Source: Chryseobacterium ureilyticum (GTDB lineage Bacteria > Bacteroidota > Bacteroidia > Flavobacteriales > Weeksellaceae). From it: a stretch of 64,000 bases of DNA. Positions 43,601-51,022 of this stretch are shown here, piece by piece; position 1 is the stretch's first letter, and every line of letters starts with the position of its first letter. The stretch lies in the NCBI RefSeq assembly GCF_900156735.1, contig NZ_FTOL01000005.1, positions 62,001 through 126,000 on the forward strand, in the 5' to 3' direction. The notes below the pieces were generated by a model that was given only the letters and a program-made list of their open reading frames with translations, was not told the DNA's origin and did not search any database. The translations under genes were made by a program, and so were the position numbers.

Positions 43601-44489
43601 ATCTAATCACAGTAACATCTGATTCAAATACGCTATCATAAACTTTTTTTTGCCAAATCTTTCTTTTTACGGGTAATCCTAATTTGATATGAGCGGGTCT
43701 TGCTGCTTTTCCATCATAAAAATCTTCTGCATTATGACTTTCAGTAATATCATATGAAACTTTGAAGATCCAATTATTTAATATCGCATTATTAACAGGT
43801 GCTTTAGAGTAAGAGTCTTTTATATCCTGAAATAGGGCAATGATATCAGTATTAGTTACTGTAATCCTATTTTTTGACCAAATAAATACATTGTAAAATA
43901 ATGATCTTAAAAATTGAAATTCAGTTCCTTTGTTTATTCCCCAATCCTTAAATAATGAAATCAGAATATCATTGAACAATTCTGTCGATGTTTTATATTC
44001 AAATGAGATATTTGATAATAGATCATTATAGTTAATATTGTATTTTAATGTTGTGAATTTTGTCTGCCAGAAATCAGATACGTCTTTTTTATGTATTAAA
44101 GAGTAAAGGTTTCCTTTAGCAATTTCCATATTATACACTAGCTTAAACTTACTATTAGGGTTAATTTCAAAAGTTTCAGCGAAATTTTGTATTACTCCTA
44201 AATTCCAAAAACTCCCAGAATCTATTTTATTGACAGATGATTTAACCTGAGTATATAGCTGATCATTAAGAATATTTTGAGAGGTATTTAAGTCAATATC
44301 CTCAATGCCCTCCATTGTTATTGATTTTTCAGAAGTTTCTTTAAGTTCGTTAAGTATTAAATAAGATGCATATAATATTTGATAGTAGATACCTCTAAAA
44401 TTTACTGACCCTCCAATTCTTTTTTTTAACAAGTTTTCTAATTCTTCAGTAAACTTATTTAAAGTCGGTGCTTTTTGTGGAGTATTCAT
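40614..44489 (-). CDS. Nuclease-STAND NTPase fusion, probable anti-phage sensor/effector
   Basis: 1291 aa. The N-terminal ~200 residues resemble Cap4/DUF4297-type nucleases: FRGIYYQILYASYLILNEL, then EGIEDIDL and the QVKSS motif at about 80-85 (D...QxK). A P-loop NTPase follows, with Walker A VIRSSSGQGKSTLAWQ (about 293-306), Walker B LLIIDGLNTLVES (about 349-361) and the sensor-like YLLTTRQEDW. The remaining ~800 residues are a long helical region without recognisable repeats, which could be the sensing part. This is the architecture of Avs-like and related STAND defence proteins. It is the last gene before the right end. Confidence 0.82.
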   Translation of the reverse strand: MNTPQKAPTLNKFTEELENLLKKRIGGSVNFRGIYYQILYASYLILNELKETSEKSITMEGIEDIDLNTSQNILNDQLYTQVKSSVNKIDSGSFWNLGVIQNFAETFEINPNSKFKLVYNMEIAKGNLYSLIHKKDVSDFWQTKFTTLKYNINYNDLLSNISFEYKTSTELFNDILISLFKDWGINKGTEFQFLRSLFYNVFIWSKNRITVTNTDIIALFQDIKDSYSKAPVNNAILNNWIFKVSYDITESHNAEDFYDGKAARPAHIKLGLPVKRKIWQKKVYDSVFESDVTVIRSSSGQGKSTLAWQTGYDLKEKNNYSIYELRSCKDYNEANSIAEFLESRILIGEKPLLIIDGLNTLVESWFEIVSTTRDIPVKYLLTTRQEDWFRFGADISRINLTTVDISLSMAEAREMFEELKRKKKIHPDIQKWQPVWEQIHPKGLLIEYTYLLTRGQMIEERLSAQINYLANSGAKLEILRMISLADCLNIKLKTTKLIGYVKTEIGFEQDRGELLNELEKEYFLNFDGHFVEGLHPVRSQHLKDLLHKNIPVEESLKNLFKIITDDYKQDFFNNIPFLLDQNYKNEFYETLAEIVSEDSLENIVVAVDGIMHAEPHRYLNENRLEFDEAYNIGGIELFSVTSTPFSELNTLEEMSNILGEQGANFRRLADLKKRLPKYQFENSDVVIFANALKLNLQKRSSAIISYKGLGFLVKWFSHLKIVFNIPSINNNISIDELIKMDFSEAKELMSFLQLTDPVEYNDFIIKSKETLFSYLKVNTNSIIIEDSGNKINIKYLLFDQDSKHANNLSVSRIEDVFEFFPFYEQYCTEGIMFPFPSEEMTTTVRNDARKQMTPASIGNSFDIHLNQIWYNEIQKIYLDSSAYSWQERIINIRKLALEWVKIVTRMIDGLLEGNKNKIQKNFTELQQKGELLNNTIKLKKKYPVYKKYNEKNNAVEGEKEIDSWISSFSNINSQIFNIFLPKKEQDRRLALINFKGVYFDLEVLQNAFRIIENKTIAYFDSENICLEENIHYERLYASILYYLSQIPLEDKMPVPVGRKAVEEWWMKAKNAKLDDLNHSLTIIEASSDFKFNYPNGIEETDTITYLTIGIIDFDFSDTQSLESLLFSLGILRDLDYQFITIISVKDNIAVSGFRINKELIKAYDDLITGAENIDINFPALPVAIEEKIIKYLPGVLLPEKSVNGDLDKKFEILITLWKLSEFKRHLNKNSSIEMKWLKDLNVESEIRNSLNSLNISSQSFTKFVERGLEPNHIYEVESITNELYKQITSHA

Positions 44490-44800
44490 AGTGAGTAATA
44501 GTTGGTATTGATTTTATATAGTATTTACACAAAAATAAATCATTTTTGTATAATCTTTTTATGGGAATCCGTAATTGAAATCAACTTAAGTTGATTTCAA
44601 AGATGTCTTTATCAGTTTATTGGTCTTTGTCTACAGTAAAATTCTAAGCTTATTCACTTTGATTTTAATAGGAGCTTGGAAATATCTGTAATATAACTGA
44701 ATTTTTATTTGAAGAGATAGTTTATATAATCATAAAGAAAAGGATAAAGGTCATTTTATGTATAAAATAATAGCCACCCTTTTGACCACCCTAAAAAGTA
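44490..44800. other. Right terminal region of the element
   Basis: About 310 bp with no ORF. It contains the promoter side of the 1291-aa gene. An inverted repeat is seen as TTGAAATCAACTTAAGTTGATTTCAA (44574-44600 area; arms TGAAATCAACTT / AAGTTGATTTCA), and the paired CCACC sites follow at 44774 and 44786. Confidence 0.55.
44771..44791. repeat. Paired CCACC sites, right end
   Basis: CCACC at 44774 and 44786, 12 bp apart, with TAGCCACCCTTT identical to the left-end copy at 22666. They lie about 45-60 bp inside the right attachment site. Confidence 0.55.
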
Positions 44801-44837
44801 AAAACCTCTGAAAATCAAATGATTTCAGAGGTTTTTT
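44801..44837 (-). terminator. Element-borne terminator behind tRNA-Leu
   Basis: A long stem AAAACCTCTGAAAATCA / TGATTTCAGAGGTTTT with a single bulged A. On the minus strand it directly follows the tRNA and ends in a T-run. It lies on the element side of the right repeat. Confidence 0.82.
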
Positions 44838-44850
44838 GTACCCAGGACCG
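44832..44850. other. Right attachment site
   Basis: The 19-bp TTTTTTGTACCCAGGACCG is identical to the left site. Twelve of its bases are the 3' end of the intact tRNA-Leu, so the gene is preserved after insertion. Confidence 0.88.
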
Positions 44851-44918
44851 GGATCGAACCGGTACTCCTAAGAACTGGTGTTTGAGACCAGCGCGTCTAC
44901 CAATTCCGCCACCTGGGC
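44839..44918 (-). tRNA. tRNA-Leu (anticodon CAA)
   Basis: The minus strand starts GCCCAGG and ends CCTGGGT plus discriminator A, forming a perfect acceptor stem. The anticodon arm CTGGT-CTCAAAC-ACCAG gives anticodon CAA (codon UUG). The D-arm has GGAATTGGTAGAC and the T-arm is ACCGG-TTCGATC-CCGGT. A slightly long variable region fits the leucine class. CCA is not encoded. It is the insertion target of the mobile element. Confidence 0.95.
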
Positions 44919-44961
44919 TTGATGTTTACTCCAAACATGTTGTTTGTTTCAAATTGGTGTG

Positions 44962-44991
44962 CAAATATAGGAACTTTTTTCAATGTTCAAA
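44962..44991 (-). promoter_or_regulatory. Promoter of tRNA-Leu
   Basis: On the minus strand TTTG (44991-44988) and TATATTTG (44969-44962) are separated by 18 bp, about 45 bp before the tRNA. Both boxes match the Bacteroidota consensus. Confidence 0.75.
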
Positions 44992-45010
44992 AGCTTTTTG
45001 AAGATTTTTT

Positions 45011-45778
45011 TTAAAAAATAAGCTCCAAACCATCGTAGGCAAGGTGTATTCCGGATGGAAGCTGCTTATCTTCAATATCATGCAATCCTAAATGATGGCT
45101 GATGTGAGTAAGAAATAATTTTTTAGGTTTTAACTCTTCAAACAGTTTAATAACATCCGGAAGGATAAAATGTGCCGGATGTGGGTCAAATTTTCTTATA
45201 CAATTTAAAATTAATACATCCAGATTCTTTAGTTTTTCCTTTTCTGTGTCAGAAATAAAACCTGCATCAGTAATGTAGGCAAGGTTTTTAAATTTATATC
45301 CGAAGACGCTTATTTTAAAATGGATGACTTCAATAGGTGTAATTTCAGTATCCAAAACATGAAAAGGCTTGTTTTCAATCTCATGTAATTCAAAAGCTGG
45401 CGCACCGGGATACCTCACATCAGCAAAAGCGTAAGGAAAACGGTTTTTAATCTCATGTGCAACCCTGGAATAACAATAAAGCGGGACGTCTTTTCCACTT
45501 TTAAAAATTAACGGACGCATGTCATCCAACCCAATTACATGATCATTATGTTCATGAGTAATGAGCGCAATATCTACGGTATGCTCGTGGTTGGTAAGCA
45601 TTTGCTGCCTGAAATCCGGACCACAATCAATGAGTATTTTTTTATTTTCCTCCGTAGTTACCATCACGGAAGAGCGTAAGCGTTTGTCTTTGGGATTTTC
45701 GGAGATACACACTTCACATGTACAGCCTATAACGGGTACACCTTGGGAAGTACCGGTTCCTAAAAATTTCAACTTCAT
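45011..45778 (-). CDS. MBL-fold metallohydrolase, PhnP-like phosphodiesterase
   Basis: 255 aa, cytoplasmic. It has the metallo-beta-lactamase motif THEHNDHVIGLDD (about 75-87), further ligands in ITDAGFIS and LTHISHHLG, and the N-terminal FLGTGTSQGVPVIGCTCEVC with a cysteine cluster, as in PhnP-type phosphoribosyl cyclic phosphodiesterases that carry an extra zinc. No phn genes are nearby, so the physiological substrate is uncertain. It is transcribed divergently from the conserved protein at 45833. Confidence 0.88.
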   Translation of the reverse strand: MKLKFLGTGTSQGVPVIGCTCEVCISENPKDKRLRSSVMVTTEENKKILIDCGPDFRQQMLTNHEHTVDIALITHEHNDHVIGLDDMRPLIFKSGKDVPLYCYSRVAHEIKNRFPYAFADVRYPGAPAFELHEIENKPFHVLDTEITPIEVIHFKISVFGYKFKNLAYITDAGFISDTEKEKLKNLDVLILNCIRKFDPHPAHFILPDVIKLFEELKPKKLFLTHISHHLGLHDIEDKQLPSGIHLAYDGLELIF

Positions 45779-45796
45779 TTTGTTTTGAGGTTGGTT

Positions 45797-45804
45797 TAAT
45801 TTTG
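45797..45804 (+). promoter_or_regulatory. -7 box of the gene at 45833
   Basis: TAATTTTG matches the TAnnTTTG consensus 29 bp before the ATG, which fixes a short leader. Confidence 0.6.
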
Positions 45805-45832
45805 GTAAATTTACAAAAAATTTAATGTCCTA

Positions 45833-47260
45833 ATGTATCAGAAACTAACTCCTAAACAAAAAGCATTAACAATTAATCTAGATCCTACTATTTATGGTAC
45901 TTTCGCAGAGATTGGAGCAGGGCAGGAGACTGTTCGTCACTTTTTTAGAGCAGGGGGGGCTTCCGGTACGATCGCTAAGGCAATGTCTGCTTATGACAAA
46001 GATTTTAGTGATGCTATCTACGGAAAAGAAGTAAAGAACAGGTATGTTACTCAGAATAGACTTCGCAAAATGCTTCGCTATGAAGTGGCTTTGATCGAAG
46101 AAAGAATTTCAAGAGACAACAATCCTGACAGAAAGTTCTTTTCTTATGCCAATACTGTAACTACCATCAACTTTGACAAAACTGTAAGAGGTCACGGCTG
46201 GGTAGGAATTCGTTTTCAGACCAAAGAAAATGAAAATTACAACGAAATCGTAATCCATGTGAAATTCAAAGAAAATGATGCCACTTTACAGCAGGAAACT
46301 TTAGGGAATCTTGGGGTAAACCTTATTTTTGGAGCCTTTCATTATTTCGACAATCCGAGAACATTAGTAGAATCATTGTACGATGATATTGCAAAAGACA
46401 ACCTTGAAATCGATATGATTGATTTCAGTGGTCCTGCTTTTGAATATGTAGATAACAGGTTGATGTCACTTCAGTTAGTGAAAAACGGAATGACTGATGC
46501 TGTGATTTTCAACTCTCAAGGGAGTAATATGCTTCCGGCAGATGTATTGTACAAAAAGAATATTTTTGCTGTAAGAGGAAGTTTCAGACCTGTAACAAAG
46601 GTGAACATCGATATGCTTAAGAACGGAATGGATATGTTCTTTAAAGACGCGATTTGTACCCACGACGAAACAGAAGTTCTTATTGAGATTACTATTTCAA
46701 ATCTTAGGGCTGATGGAGATATTGACGAAAGAGATTTCCTGGATAGAGTAGATATTTTAGGTAAATTAGGATATACCGTTATTATTTCAAACTTCTCAGA
46801 ATACTATAGACTTATTGATTATTTTGCATCTTACACAAGTGGAGATATCGGAGTTGCAATGGGTGTAAATAACTTATTGATGGTATTTGATGAGAAATAT
46901 TATAAAAACTTATCCGGAGGAATCCTTGAAGCATTCGGTAAGTTCTTCAGAAACGGAATGAGAGTATATCTGTATCCTTATAAAGATCCGGAAACACATC
47001 AGTTATTAGACTCATCCAACCTTAAAGTGGAGGAGAACTTAAAAGAGCTGTACAAGTATTTCAAAAGAAACAACCGTATTGTCGATATTACAAACTATAA
47101 TCCTGAATTTTTAGAAATATATTCAAGAGAAATATTAAGAAAAATCGGATGTTGCATCACAGGTTGGGAAACTCAAGTTCCGGATGGTGTTGCTGAAATG
47201 ATCAAAGAGCGTGGAATGTTCGGATATAAAGAAGAACTTCCTTTAAAACAATTCTCTTAA
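45833..47260 (+). CDS. Conserved Bacteroidota protein of unknown function
   Basis: 475 aa. The start MYQKLTPKQKALTINLDPTIYGTF and the passage EIGAGQETVRHFFRAGGASGTIAKAMSAYD belong to a strongly conserved Bacteroidota family. As I recall, databases sometimes label it a TonB-dependent receptor or a nicotinate-nucleotide adenylyltransferase. Neither label is supported here: there is no signal peptide, plug, beta-barrel or HxGH motif. The protein looks cytoplasmic. The next gene starts 12 bp downstream, so they form an operon with the GAF protein. Confidence 0.8.
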   Translation: MYQKLTPKQKALTINLDPTIYGTFAEIGAGQETVRHFFRAGGASGTIAKAMSAYDKDFSDAIYGKEVKNRYVTQNRLRKMLRYEVALIEERISRDNNPDRKFFSYANTVTTINFDKTVRGHGWVGIRFQTKENENYNEIVIHVKFKENDATLQQETLGNLGVNLIFGAFHYFDNPRTLVESLYDDIAKDNLEIDMIDFSGPAFEYVDNRLMSLQLVKNGMTDAVIFNSQGSNMLPADVLYKKNIFAVRGSFRPVTKVNIDMLKNGMDMFFKDAICTHDETEVLIEITISNLRADGDIDERDFLDRVDILGKLGYTVIISNFSEYYRLIDYFASYTSGDIGVAMGVNNLLMVFDEKYYKNLSGGILEAFGKFFRNGMRVYLYPYKDPETHQLLDSSNLKVEENLKELYKYFKRNNRIVDITNYNPEFLEIYSREILRKIGCCITGWETQVPDGVAEMIKERGMFGYKEELPLKQFS

Positions 47261-47272
47261 AAAAATAATACA

Positions 47273-47722
47273 ATGTCAGAATTAAAGAAAAGACTTTCCT
47301 CTATTCTTGAAAGTCCTAAACATAATACAGAAGAAAAACTTGAGAAAGTTTGCCATCTGCTAGATCAGGAGATCTCTTATTTTAACTGGACAGGATTCTA
47401 TTTTAAAAATGGAGACAAAGATGAATTAATCTTAGGTCCTTACGTAGGAGCACCTACAGATCATACCATTATCCCTTACGGAAAAGGAATTTGCGGTCAG
47501 GTAGCTGTTTCCAATGAAACATTTGTAGTACCTGATGTACACGAAGAGAGTAATTATTTAAGCTGTTCAATCGATACAAAAGCTGAAATTGTTGTTCCAA
47601 TCTTTAAAGATGGAAAAAACATCGGACAGATTGATATAGATTCTCATACTATTGATCCTTTTACAAGCGAAGACAGAGAATTATTGGAATGGCTTTGTAA
47701 TGAAGTTTCCAAAGTTTTGTAA
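47273..47722 (+). CDS. GAF-domain protein, probable free methionine-(R)-sulfoxide reductase
   Basis: 149 aa, a single GAF domain. The motifs LGPYVGAPTDHTIIPYGKGICGQVAVSNETFVVPDVH and YLSCSIDTKAEIVVPIF match the fRMsr family, which reduces free methionine-R-sulfoxide with catalytic cysteines. Cys is present in GICGQ and in LSCS, while the third family Cys is not obvious. The enzyme is therefore likely but not certain. It is the second gene after the conserved protein and is followed by a terminator. Confidence 0.72.
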   Translation: MSELKKRLSSILESPKHNTEEKLEKVCHLLDQEISYFNWTGFYFKNGDKDELILGPYVGAPTDHTIIPYGKGICGQVAVSNETFVVPDVHEESNYLSCSIDTKAEIVVPIFKDGKNIGQIDIDSHTIDPFTSEDRELLEWLCNEVSKVL

Positions 47723-47741
47723 TTCACTCAGAAAATAATAT

Positions 47742-47769
47742 AAACTCCGGCTTTTGGCTGGAGTTTTTT
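47742..47769 (+). terminator. Terminator after the GAF gene
   Basis: The stem AAACTCCGGC / GCTGGAGTTT (one G-T pair) has a TTTTG loop and a T-run. It may also serve the convergent cupin gene. Confidence 0.82.
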
Positions 47770-47774
47770 ATGTT

Positions 47775-48242
47775 TTATGGATTGTTTGTGGTGATGACAA
47801 ACATAATTAAAGGCTCATTTCCGGTATTTTCAATAGAATGATAACCTATAGAGCTTATAGCTGTAATATCTCCTTTCTGGAGCATTTTTTTGCGGATAGA
47901 TCCCTGTGTTCCTGTTCTTTCTCGATATTCTCCTGTTCCGTGTACAACAACATACAATTCTTCTTCGTTCCTTTCGTTGTGCGTATGGAAACCGGATTCA
48001 TCACCTTTATTCAATAGAACCATATAAGCAGCTAGGCGATTATTGGCGAGTTCCTTCTGATCGAACATTTGTATCATATGTACAGTTCCGTTTCCACCAT
48101 ACATATTTTCACGTTTATCTATGCGGGTGAGGCTTCGTTCCTTCTTTCCAAACGGCATAACATACAGATGAATATATTTCGAAACTTCCTGTATAACATG
48201 ATCAAATTCTTCTCCTTCAGATAATATAATAGTTCCGGACAT
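47775..48242 (-). CDS. Cupin-domain protein
   Basis: 155 aa from the ATG at 48242; a longer reading to 48287 begins with TTG and is less likely. The C-terminal half is a cupin barrel with metal-ligand motif GFHTHNERNEEELYVVVHGTGEYRER (two His and Glu) and a second motif with YHSIENTGNEPL. The N-terminal ~55 residues are a separate region (LSEGEEFDHVIQEVSKYIHLYVMPFGKKERS). Possible roles are a dioxygenase, isomerase or binding protein; the substrate is unknown. It is downstream of the BtuF-like gene on the same strand. Confidence 0.8.
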   Translation of the reverse strand: MSGTIILSEGEEFDHVIQEVSKYIHLYVMPFGKKERSLTRIDKRENMYGGNGTVHMIQMFDQKELANNRLAAYMVLLNKGDESGFHTHNERNEEELYVVVHGTGEYRERTGTQGSIRKKMLQKGDITAISSIGYHSIENTGNEPLIMFVITTNNP

Positions 48243-48283
48243 ATAAGGTAAGTATTTAAGGTTTAAAGTTGTTGGTTGAAAAA

Positions 48284-49024
48284 TCAACTTTGCTGCATTG
48301 AGTGAATTTCCGCAAGAAGTTCTTTAAAATAATTCTCACATTTTGCAATATGCGTCCCATACCAGGAAAAAGCTTCTCCGTCAACAATCATGATTTTTTT
48401 GTCTGGATAAACAACACTTAGTTCCTCAATATGTTTTTCTTTAAAAGGAAACGGTTCCGAAGAAAGCATGATGACGTCAGCCTCAGCTAGGTCTTCAGCA
48501 ATGATTTCAGGGTATCGGGTTTTATCTTTAAAAATATTTTCAAAACCTATTTCCGTTAAAATTTTATGGATAAATGTATCAGAACCCACAGTCATGTATG
48601 GTTTGTTCCAAATAAGATATGCTGTTTTTACAGGAGTCTCAAGCTTTGAGAGAGTAAGGATTTCGTAGATTTTAAGATTGAATAGCTGTGCTCTTTCTTC
48701 CTGCCCTAAAAGCTTTCCAAGATTTTTAAGCAGATAATAATTATCTTCAATGGTTTCTACATTGGTTACCATTACTTTGAAGTCATCCATTAAGGCTTCT
48801 ACCTGTTCTTTAATGTTTTCTTCTTTATTGGCAAGGATTAAATCTGGTTGCAAAGCTTTAATCTTTTCAATATTAATATTTTTCGTTCCCCCGATTACAG
48901 CAATATTTTTTACTTTATCCTCAGGATGGATACAGAATTTCGTTCTTCCGATTACTTCATTTTCAGTTAATCCCAAGTCAAATAAAGCCTCAGTAATAGA
49001 GGGTACAAGTGAAACGATTTTCAT
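48284..49024 (-). CDS. BtuF/TroA-type helical-backbone metal receptor, no signal peptide
   Basis: 246 aa. The sequence IVSLVPSITEALFDLGLTENEVIGRTKFCIHPEDKVKNIAVIGGTKNINIEKIKALQPDLILANKEEN is typical of cobalamin- or siderophore-binding proteins of ABC importers. The second lobe has TVGSDTFIHKILTEIGFENIFKDKTRYPEI. There is no signal peptide or lipobox, so it is probably cytoplasmic, unlike true BtuF. No transporter genes adjoin it. It could store or sense a corrinoid or have another ligand. Confidence 0.82.
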   Translation of the reverse strand: MKIVSLVPSITEALFDLGLTENEVIGRTKFCIHPEDKVKNIAVIGGTKNINIEKIKALQPDLILANKEENIKEQVEALMDDFKVMVTNVETIEDNYYLLKNLGKLLGQEERAQLFNLKIYEILTLSKLETPVKTAYLIWNKPYMTVGSDTFIHKILTEIGFENIFKDKTRYPEIIAEDLAEADVIMLSSEPFPFKEKHIEELSVVYPDKKIMIVDGEAFSWYGTHIAKCENYFKELLAEIHSMQQS

Positions 49025-49050
49025 ATCGGCATTTTAGTTGATGCCTAAAA

Positions 49051-50373
49051 TTACAAAAGTTTTCCGGTTAAGAAAAGCCCGGCTACCGTAAAATAAATAA
49101 TAAGTCCTGTAACGTCTACCAATGTTGCTACAAATGGAGCAGAAGACGTAGCAGGGTCAAGTTTTAATTTCTTTAAAACAAATGGAATCATAGATCCCGA
49201 TAAAGTCCCCCATAATACAATGGCAATCAGGGAAACAGAGACACTCAGTCCTACGTACACCCAATATTGTCCATAATCAAAAAGACCTACCTGCTGCCAC
49301 AGCATGATTCTCACAAATCCAATAATTCCCAGAATAAGCCCAAGGCATATCCCCGAAATGATTTCTTTTCTCATGACATACCACCAGTCTTTAAGCCCGA
49401 TTTCCTGAAGTGCCATCGCACGGATAATCAGTGTAGCAGCCTGTGAACCTGAGTTTCCACCACTTGAAATAATTAAAGGAACAAATAATGCTAGAACTAC
49501 TGCTTTTTCAATTTCTTTATCAAAATATCCCATTGCTGAAGCGGTAAGCATCTCAGAGATAAATAAAATGATCAGCCAGGTTGCTCTCTTTTTGATCATC
49601 TCTGTCCAGGAAGTCTGAGTATACGGAAGATCCAAGGCTTCTAATCCCCCGAATTTCTGAATATCCTCGGTGTTTTGTTGCTCAATCTGGTCTAAGATGT
49701 CATCGATTGTTACAATTCCAACTAAAACCCCTGCTTCCGTTATAATAGGAAGAGCGCCACGGTCATATTTCTCGAAGTAAGTTACAGCATCCTCTTTTGA
49801 AGTCGTTGTAGTAATCGCTACAAAATGATTATCTGTAATATCAGAGACCAATGTATCCTCTTCTTCCAGTAATAACGTTCCGATAGCAAGGTCATCAATC
49901 AGGCGGTTTCTTTCATCTACCACATACAAGTAATTCATGGTTTCCACCTTTTTTCCAACCTTCTTAATCTGCTGAAGACAACGTTTTACTGTCCACTCCT
50001 TACGGATCTGGATATAATAAGGGGTCATCAGACGGGCGATGGAATCAGAGTTATAACCTAAAAGCTTTAAAGCAATTCTTCTCTCCTGTGGATTAAGATG
50101 ATTGATGGAATACTTGATCAGCTCATCGGGAAAATCCTCAAATAAAGCTGTTCTGTCATCAGGAGTCATGGCATTCAGAATCTCAGAAACTTCATCGCTT
50201 CCGATACTTCTGATGGTATCTTCCTGAAAGTCAGGATCAAGATGTGAAAAAACCTCTGCTTTGTACTCTTTAGGAACCTTCAGGAACGCGAGTAGCCTCT
50301 CATCAGCATGAAGTTCGCTGAGAGTTTCGGCAATGTCGGCAGGGTTGAAGATAAGTTCGTCTCTAGAGTTCAA
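49051..50373 (-). CDS. mgtE: Magnesium transporter MgtE
   Basis: Mg2+ channel/transporter with an N-terminal MgtE_N superhelix ([20 protein letters not shown]...), two CBS domains (about 130-255; [21 protein letters not shown], and [26 protein letters not shown]) and five C-terminal membrane helices with [17 protein letters not shown] and [23 protein letters not shown]. No ATG is available near the N-terminus. I place the start at the TTG at 50373, because the alternative TTG at 50409 lies upstream of the TATTTTTG box (50396-50403). The start remains uncertain. Confidence 0.88.
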   Translation of the reverse strand: MNSRDELIFNPADIAETLSELHADERLLAFLKVPKEYKAEVFSHLDPDFQEDTIRSIGSDEVSEILNAMTPDDRTALFEDFPDELIKYSINHLNPQERRIALKLLGYNSDSIARLMTPYYIQIRKEWTVKRCLQQIKKVGKKVETMNYLYVVDERNRLIDDLAIGTLLLEEEDTLVSDITDNHFVAITTTTSKEDAVTYFEKYDRGALPIITEAGVLVGIVTIDDILDQIEQQNTEDIQKFGGLEALDLPYTQTSWTEMIKKRATWLIILFISEMLTASAMGYFDKEIEKAVVLALFVPLIISSGGNSGSQAATLIIRAMALQEIGLKDWWYVMRKEIISGICLGLILGIIGFVRIMLWQQVGLFDYGQYWVYVGLSVSVSLIAIVLWGTLSGSMIPFVLKKLKLDPATSSAPFVATLVDVTGLIIYFTVAGLFLTGKLL

Positions 50374-50395
50374 AACGTGAATTTTTTTGGATATG

Positions 50396-50403
50396 CAAAA
50401 ATA
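50396..50403 (-). promoter_or_regulatory. Candidate -7 box of mgtE
   Basis: The minus strand reads TATTTTTG. Its position inside the longest mgtE frame argues for the shorter coding sequence. Confidence 0.45.
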
Positions 50404-50479
50404 ATTCAAATTTTTAAGACTGAGTAATAAACTGGGAAATTTAAGGATTAATTAAAGTTTAAAGGTCAGAAAAGAAGAT

Positions 50480-50506
50480 AAAAAAACACCCGTCAGGACG
50501 GATGTT
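50480..50506 (-). terminator. Terminator of the cysteine-rich peptide genes
   Basis: The stem AACATCCGTC / GACGGGTGTT on the minus strand (one G-T pair), with a two-base central turn, is followed by a T-run. It lies 25 bp after the last peptide gene. Confidence 0.8.
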
Positions 50507-50531
50507 AAAAATTAAATTTAAAAAATATCCT

Positions 50532-50702
50532 TTAATCAAGAATAGGTCCACATTCTATAATAGGTGAGGGAAGGCACATTCCTCCTGTACAGCATTCACC
50601 CGCATCACATTGTGTGCTGTTTCTACATTTTTTGATTTGAAGACTTCCTTTGATTTCTTTCTGTTCCTCTCTGTTCAGTTTTTTGAAATTTGAATTTTTC
50701 AT
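50532..50702 (-). CDS. Cys-rich bacteriocin-like peptide precursor 1
   Basis: 56 aa. The leader MKNSNFKKLNREEQKEIKGS resembles the bacteriocin/double-glycine leaders of Chryseobacterium 'bacteriocin-like' peptides, with GS at the cleavage position. The core has six Cys spaced C-x5-C-x4-CC-x4-C-x7-C. It is the most divergent of five paralogues (longer last loops, LPSPIIEC). It lies last in the cluster, 31 bp after peptide 2. No processing protease or exporter is nearby. Confidence 0.72.
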   Translation of the reverse strand: MKNSNFKKLNREEQKEIKGSLQIKKCRNSTQCDAGECCTGGMCLPSPIIECGPILD

Positions 50703-50733
50703 AGTCATTGATTTTTAAAGTTAGAAATTAATT

Positions 50734-50877
50734 TTATTCTTCAAAACAAGCAAACTCCATACATACACCTCTACAGCATGCTCCATAAATACATTGTGAA
50801 TCATCGCTGCATTTTCGAGGACCTGCTCCTTTAATTTGCTTTGCCGCTTCTCTGCTGAGTTTCTTTAGATTTTTCAT
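50734..50877 (-). CDS. Cys-rich bacteriocin-like peptide precursor 2
   Basis: 47 aa. Leader MKNLKKLSREAAKQIKGAG, then a core with C-x5-C-x4-CC-x3-C-x4-C (SDDSQ, IYGA, RGV, MEFA as loops). Its upstream region (50881-50985) is a close copy of the region before peptide 5, so it heads its own transcription unit together with peptide 1. Confidence 0.75.
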   Translation of the reverse strand: MKNLKKLSREAAKQIKGAGPRKCSDDSQCIYGACCRGVCMEFACFEE

Positions 50878-50880
50878 AGT

Positions 50881-50985
50881 TTTTTAGATTTAAATGTTAT
50901 ACTAAAATAAAAAATATTTTCTAATTATTCATTAGTTGGTGAAAATATTTATTTGATAGTCAGTGTTTTATTTAAATAATATAGC
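50881..50985 (-). promoter_or_regulatory. Duplicated upstream region, copy 1
   Basis: About 100 bp closely resemble 51531-51625, including ATTATTCATTARTTGGTGAA and the following AATATTTA. Each copy precedes a peptide gene, so it probably contains the promoter. No exact TAnnTTTG box is visible. Confidence 0.6.
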
Positions 50986-51022
50986 GGCTGTGAAAAATAG
51001 CCGCTATATCTTTATTTATAAT

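Larger units (their letters stand above)
22513..44850. mobile_element. Integrated mobilisable element in tRNA-Leu, about 22.3 kb
   Basis: The element is bounded by an exact 19-bp direct repeat that overlaps the tRNA-Leu(CAA) 3' end. A tyrosine integrase lies next to the left end. Backbone genes in order are integrase, unknown, excisionase-like, small protein, Rep initiator with iterons, toprim protein, BfmA/BtgA-like, relaxase-like, coupling protein. Cargo of endonuclease-like, T9SS, PIN-like, Septu-like and STAND genes fills the right half. A coupling protein but no pore genes are present, so transfer presumably needs a helper. Sequence is visibly more AT-rich than the flanks. Confidence 0.88.

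Noticed and set aside
45833..47260. TonB-dependent receptor or nicotinate-nucleotide adenylyltransferase label
   Set aside because: No signal peptide, plug, barrel or nucleotidyltransferase HxGH motif is visible; kept as a conserved unknown.
48243..48287. Longer cupin start giving a TGA/TTG overlap with the BtuF-like gene
   Set aside because: The start would be TTG and the extra 15 residues are not part of the cupin region; the ATG at 48242 is preferred.
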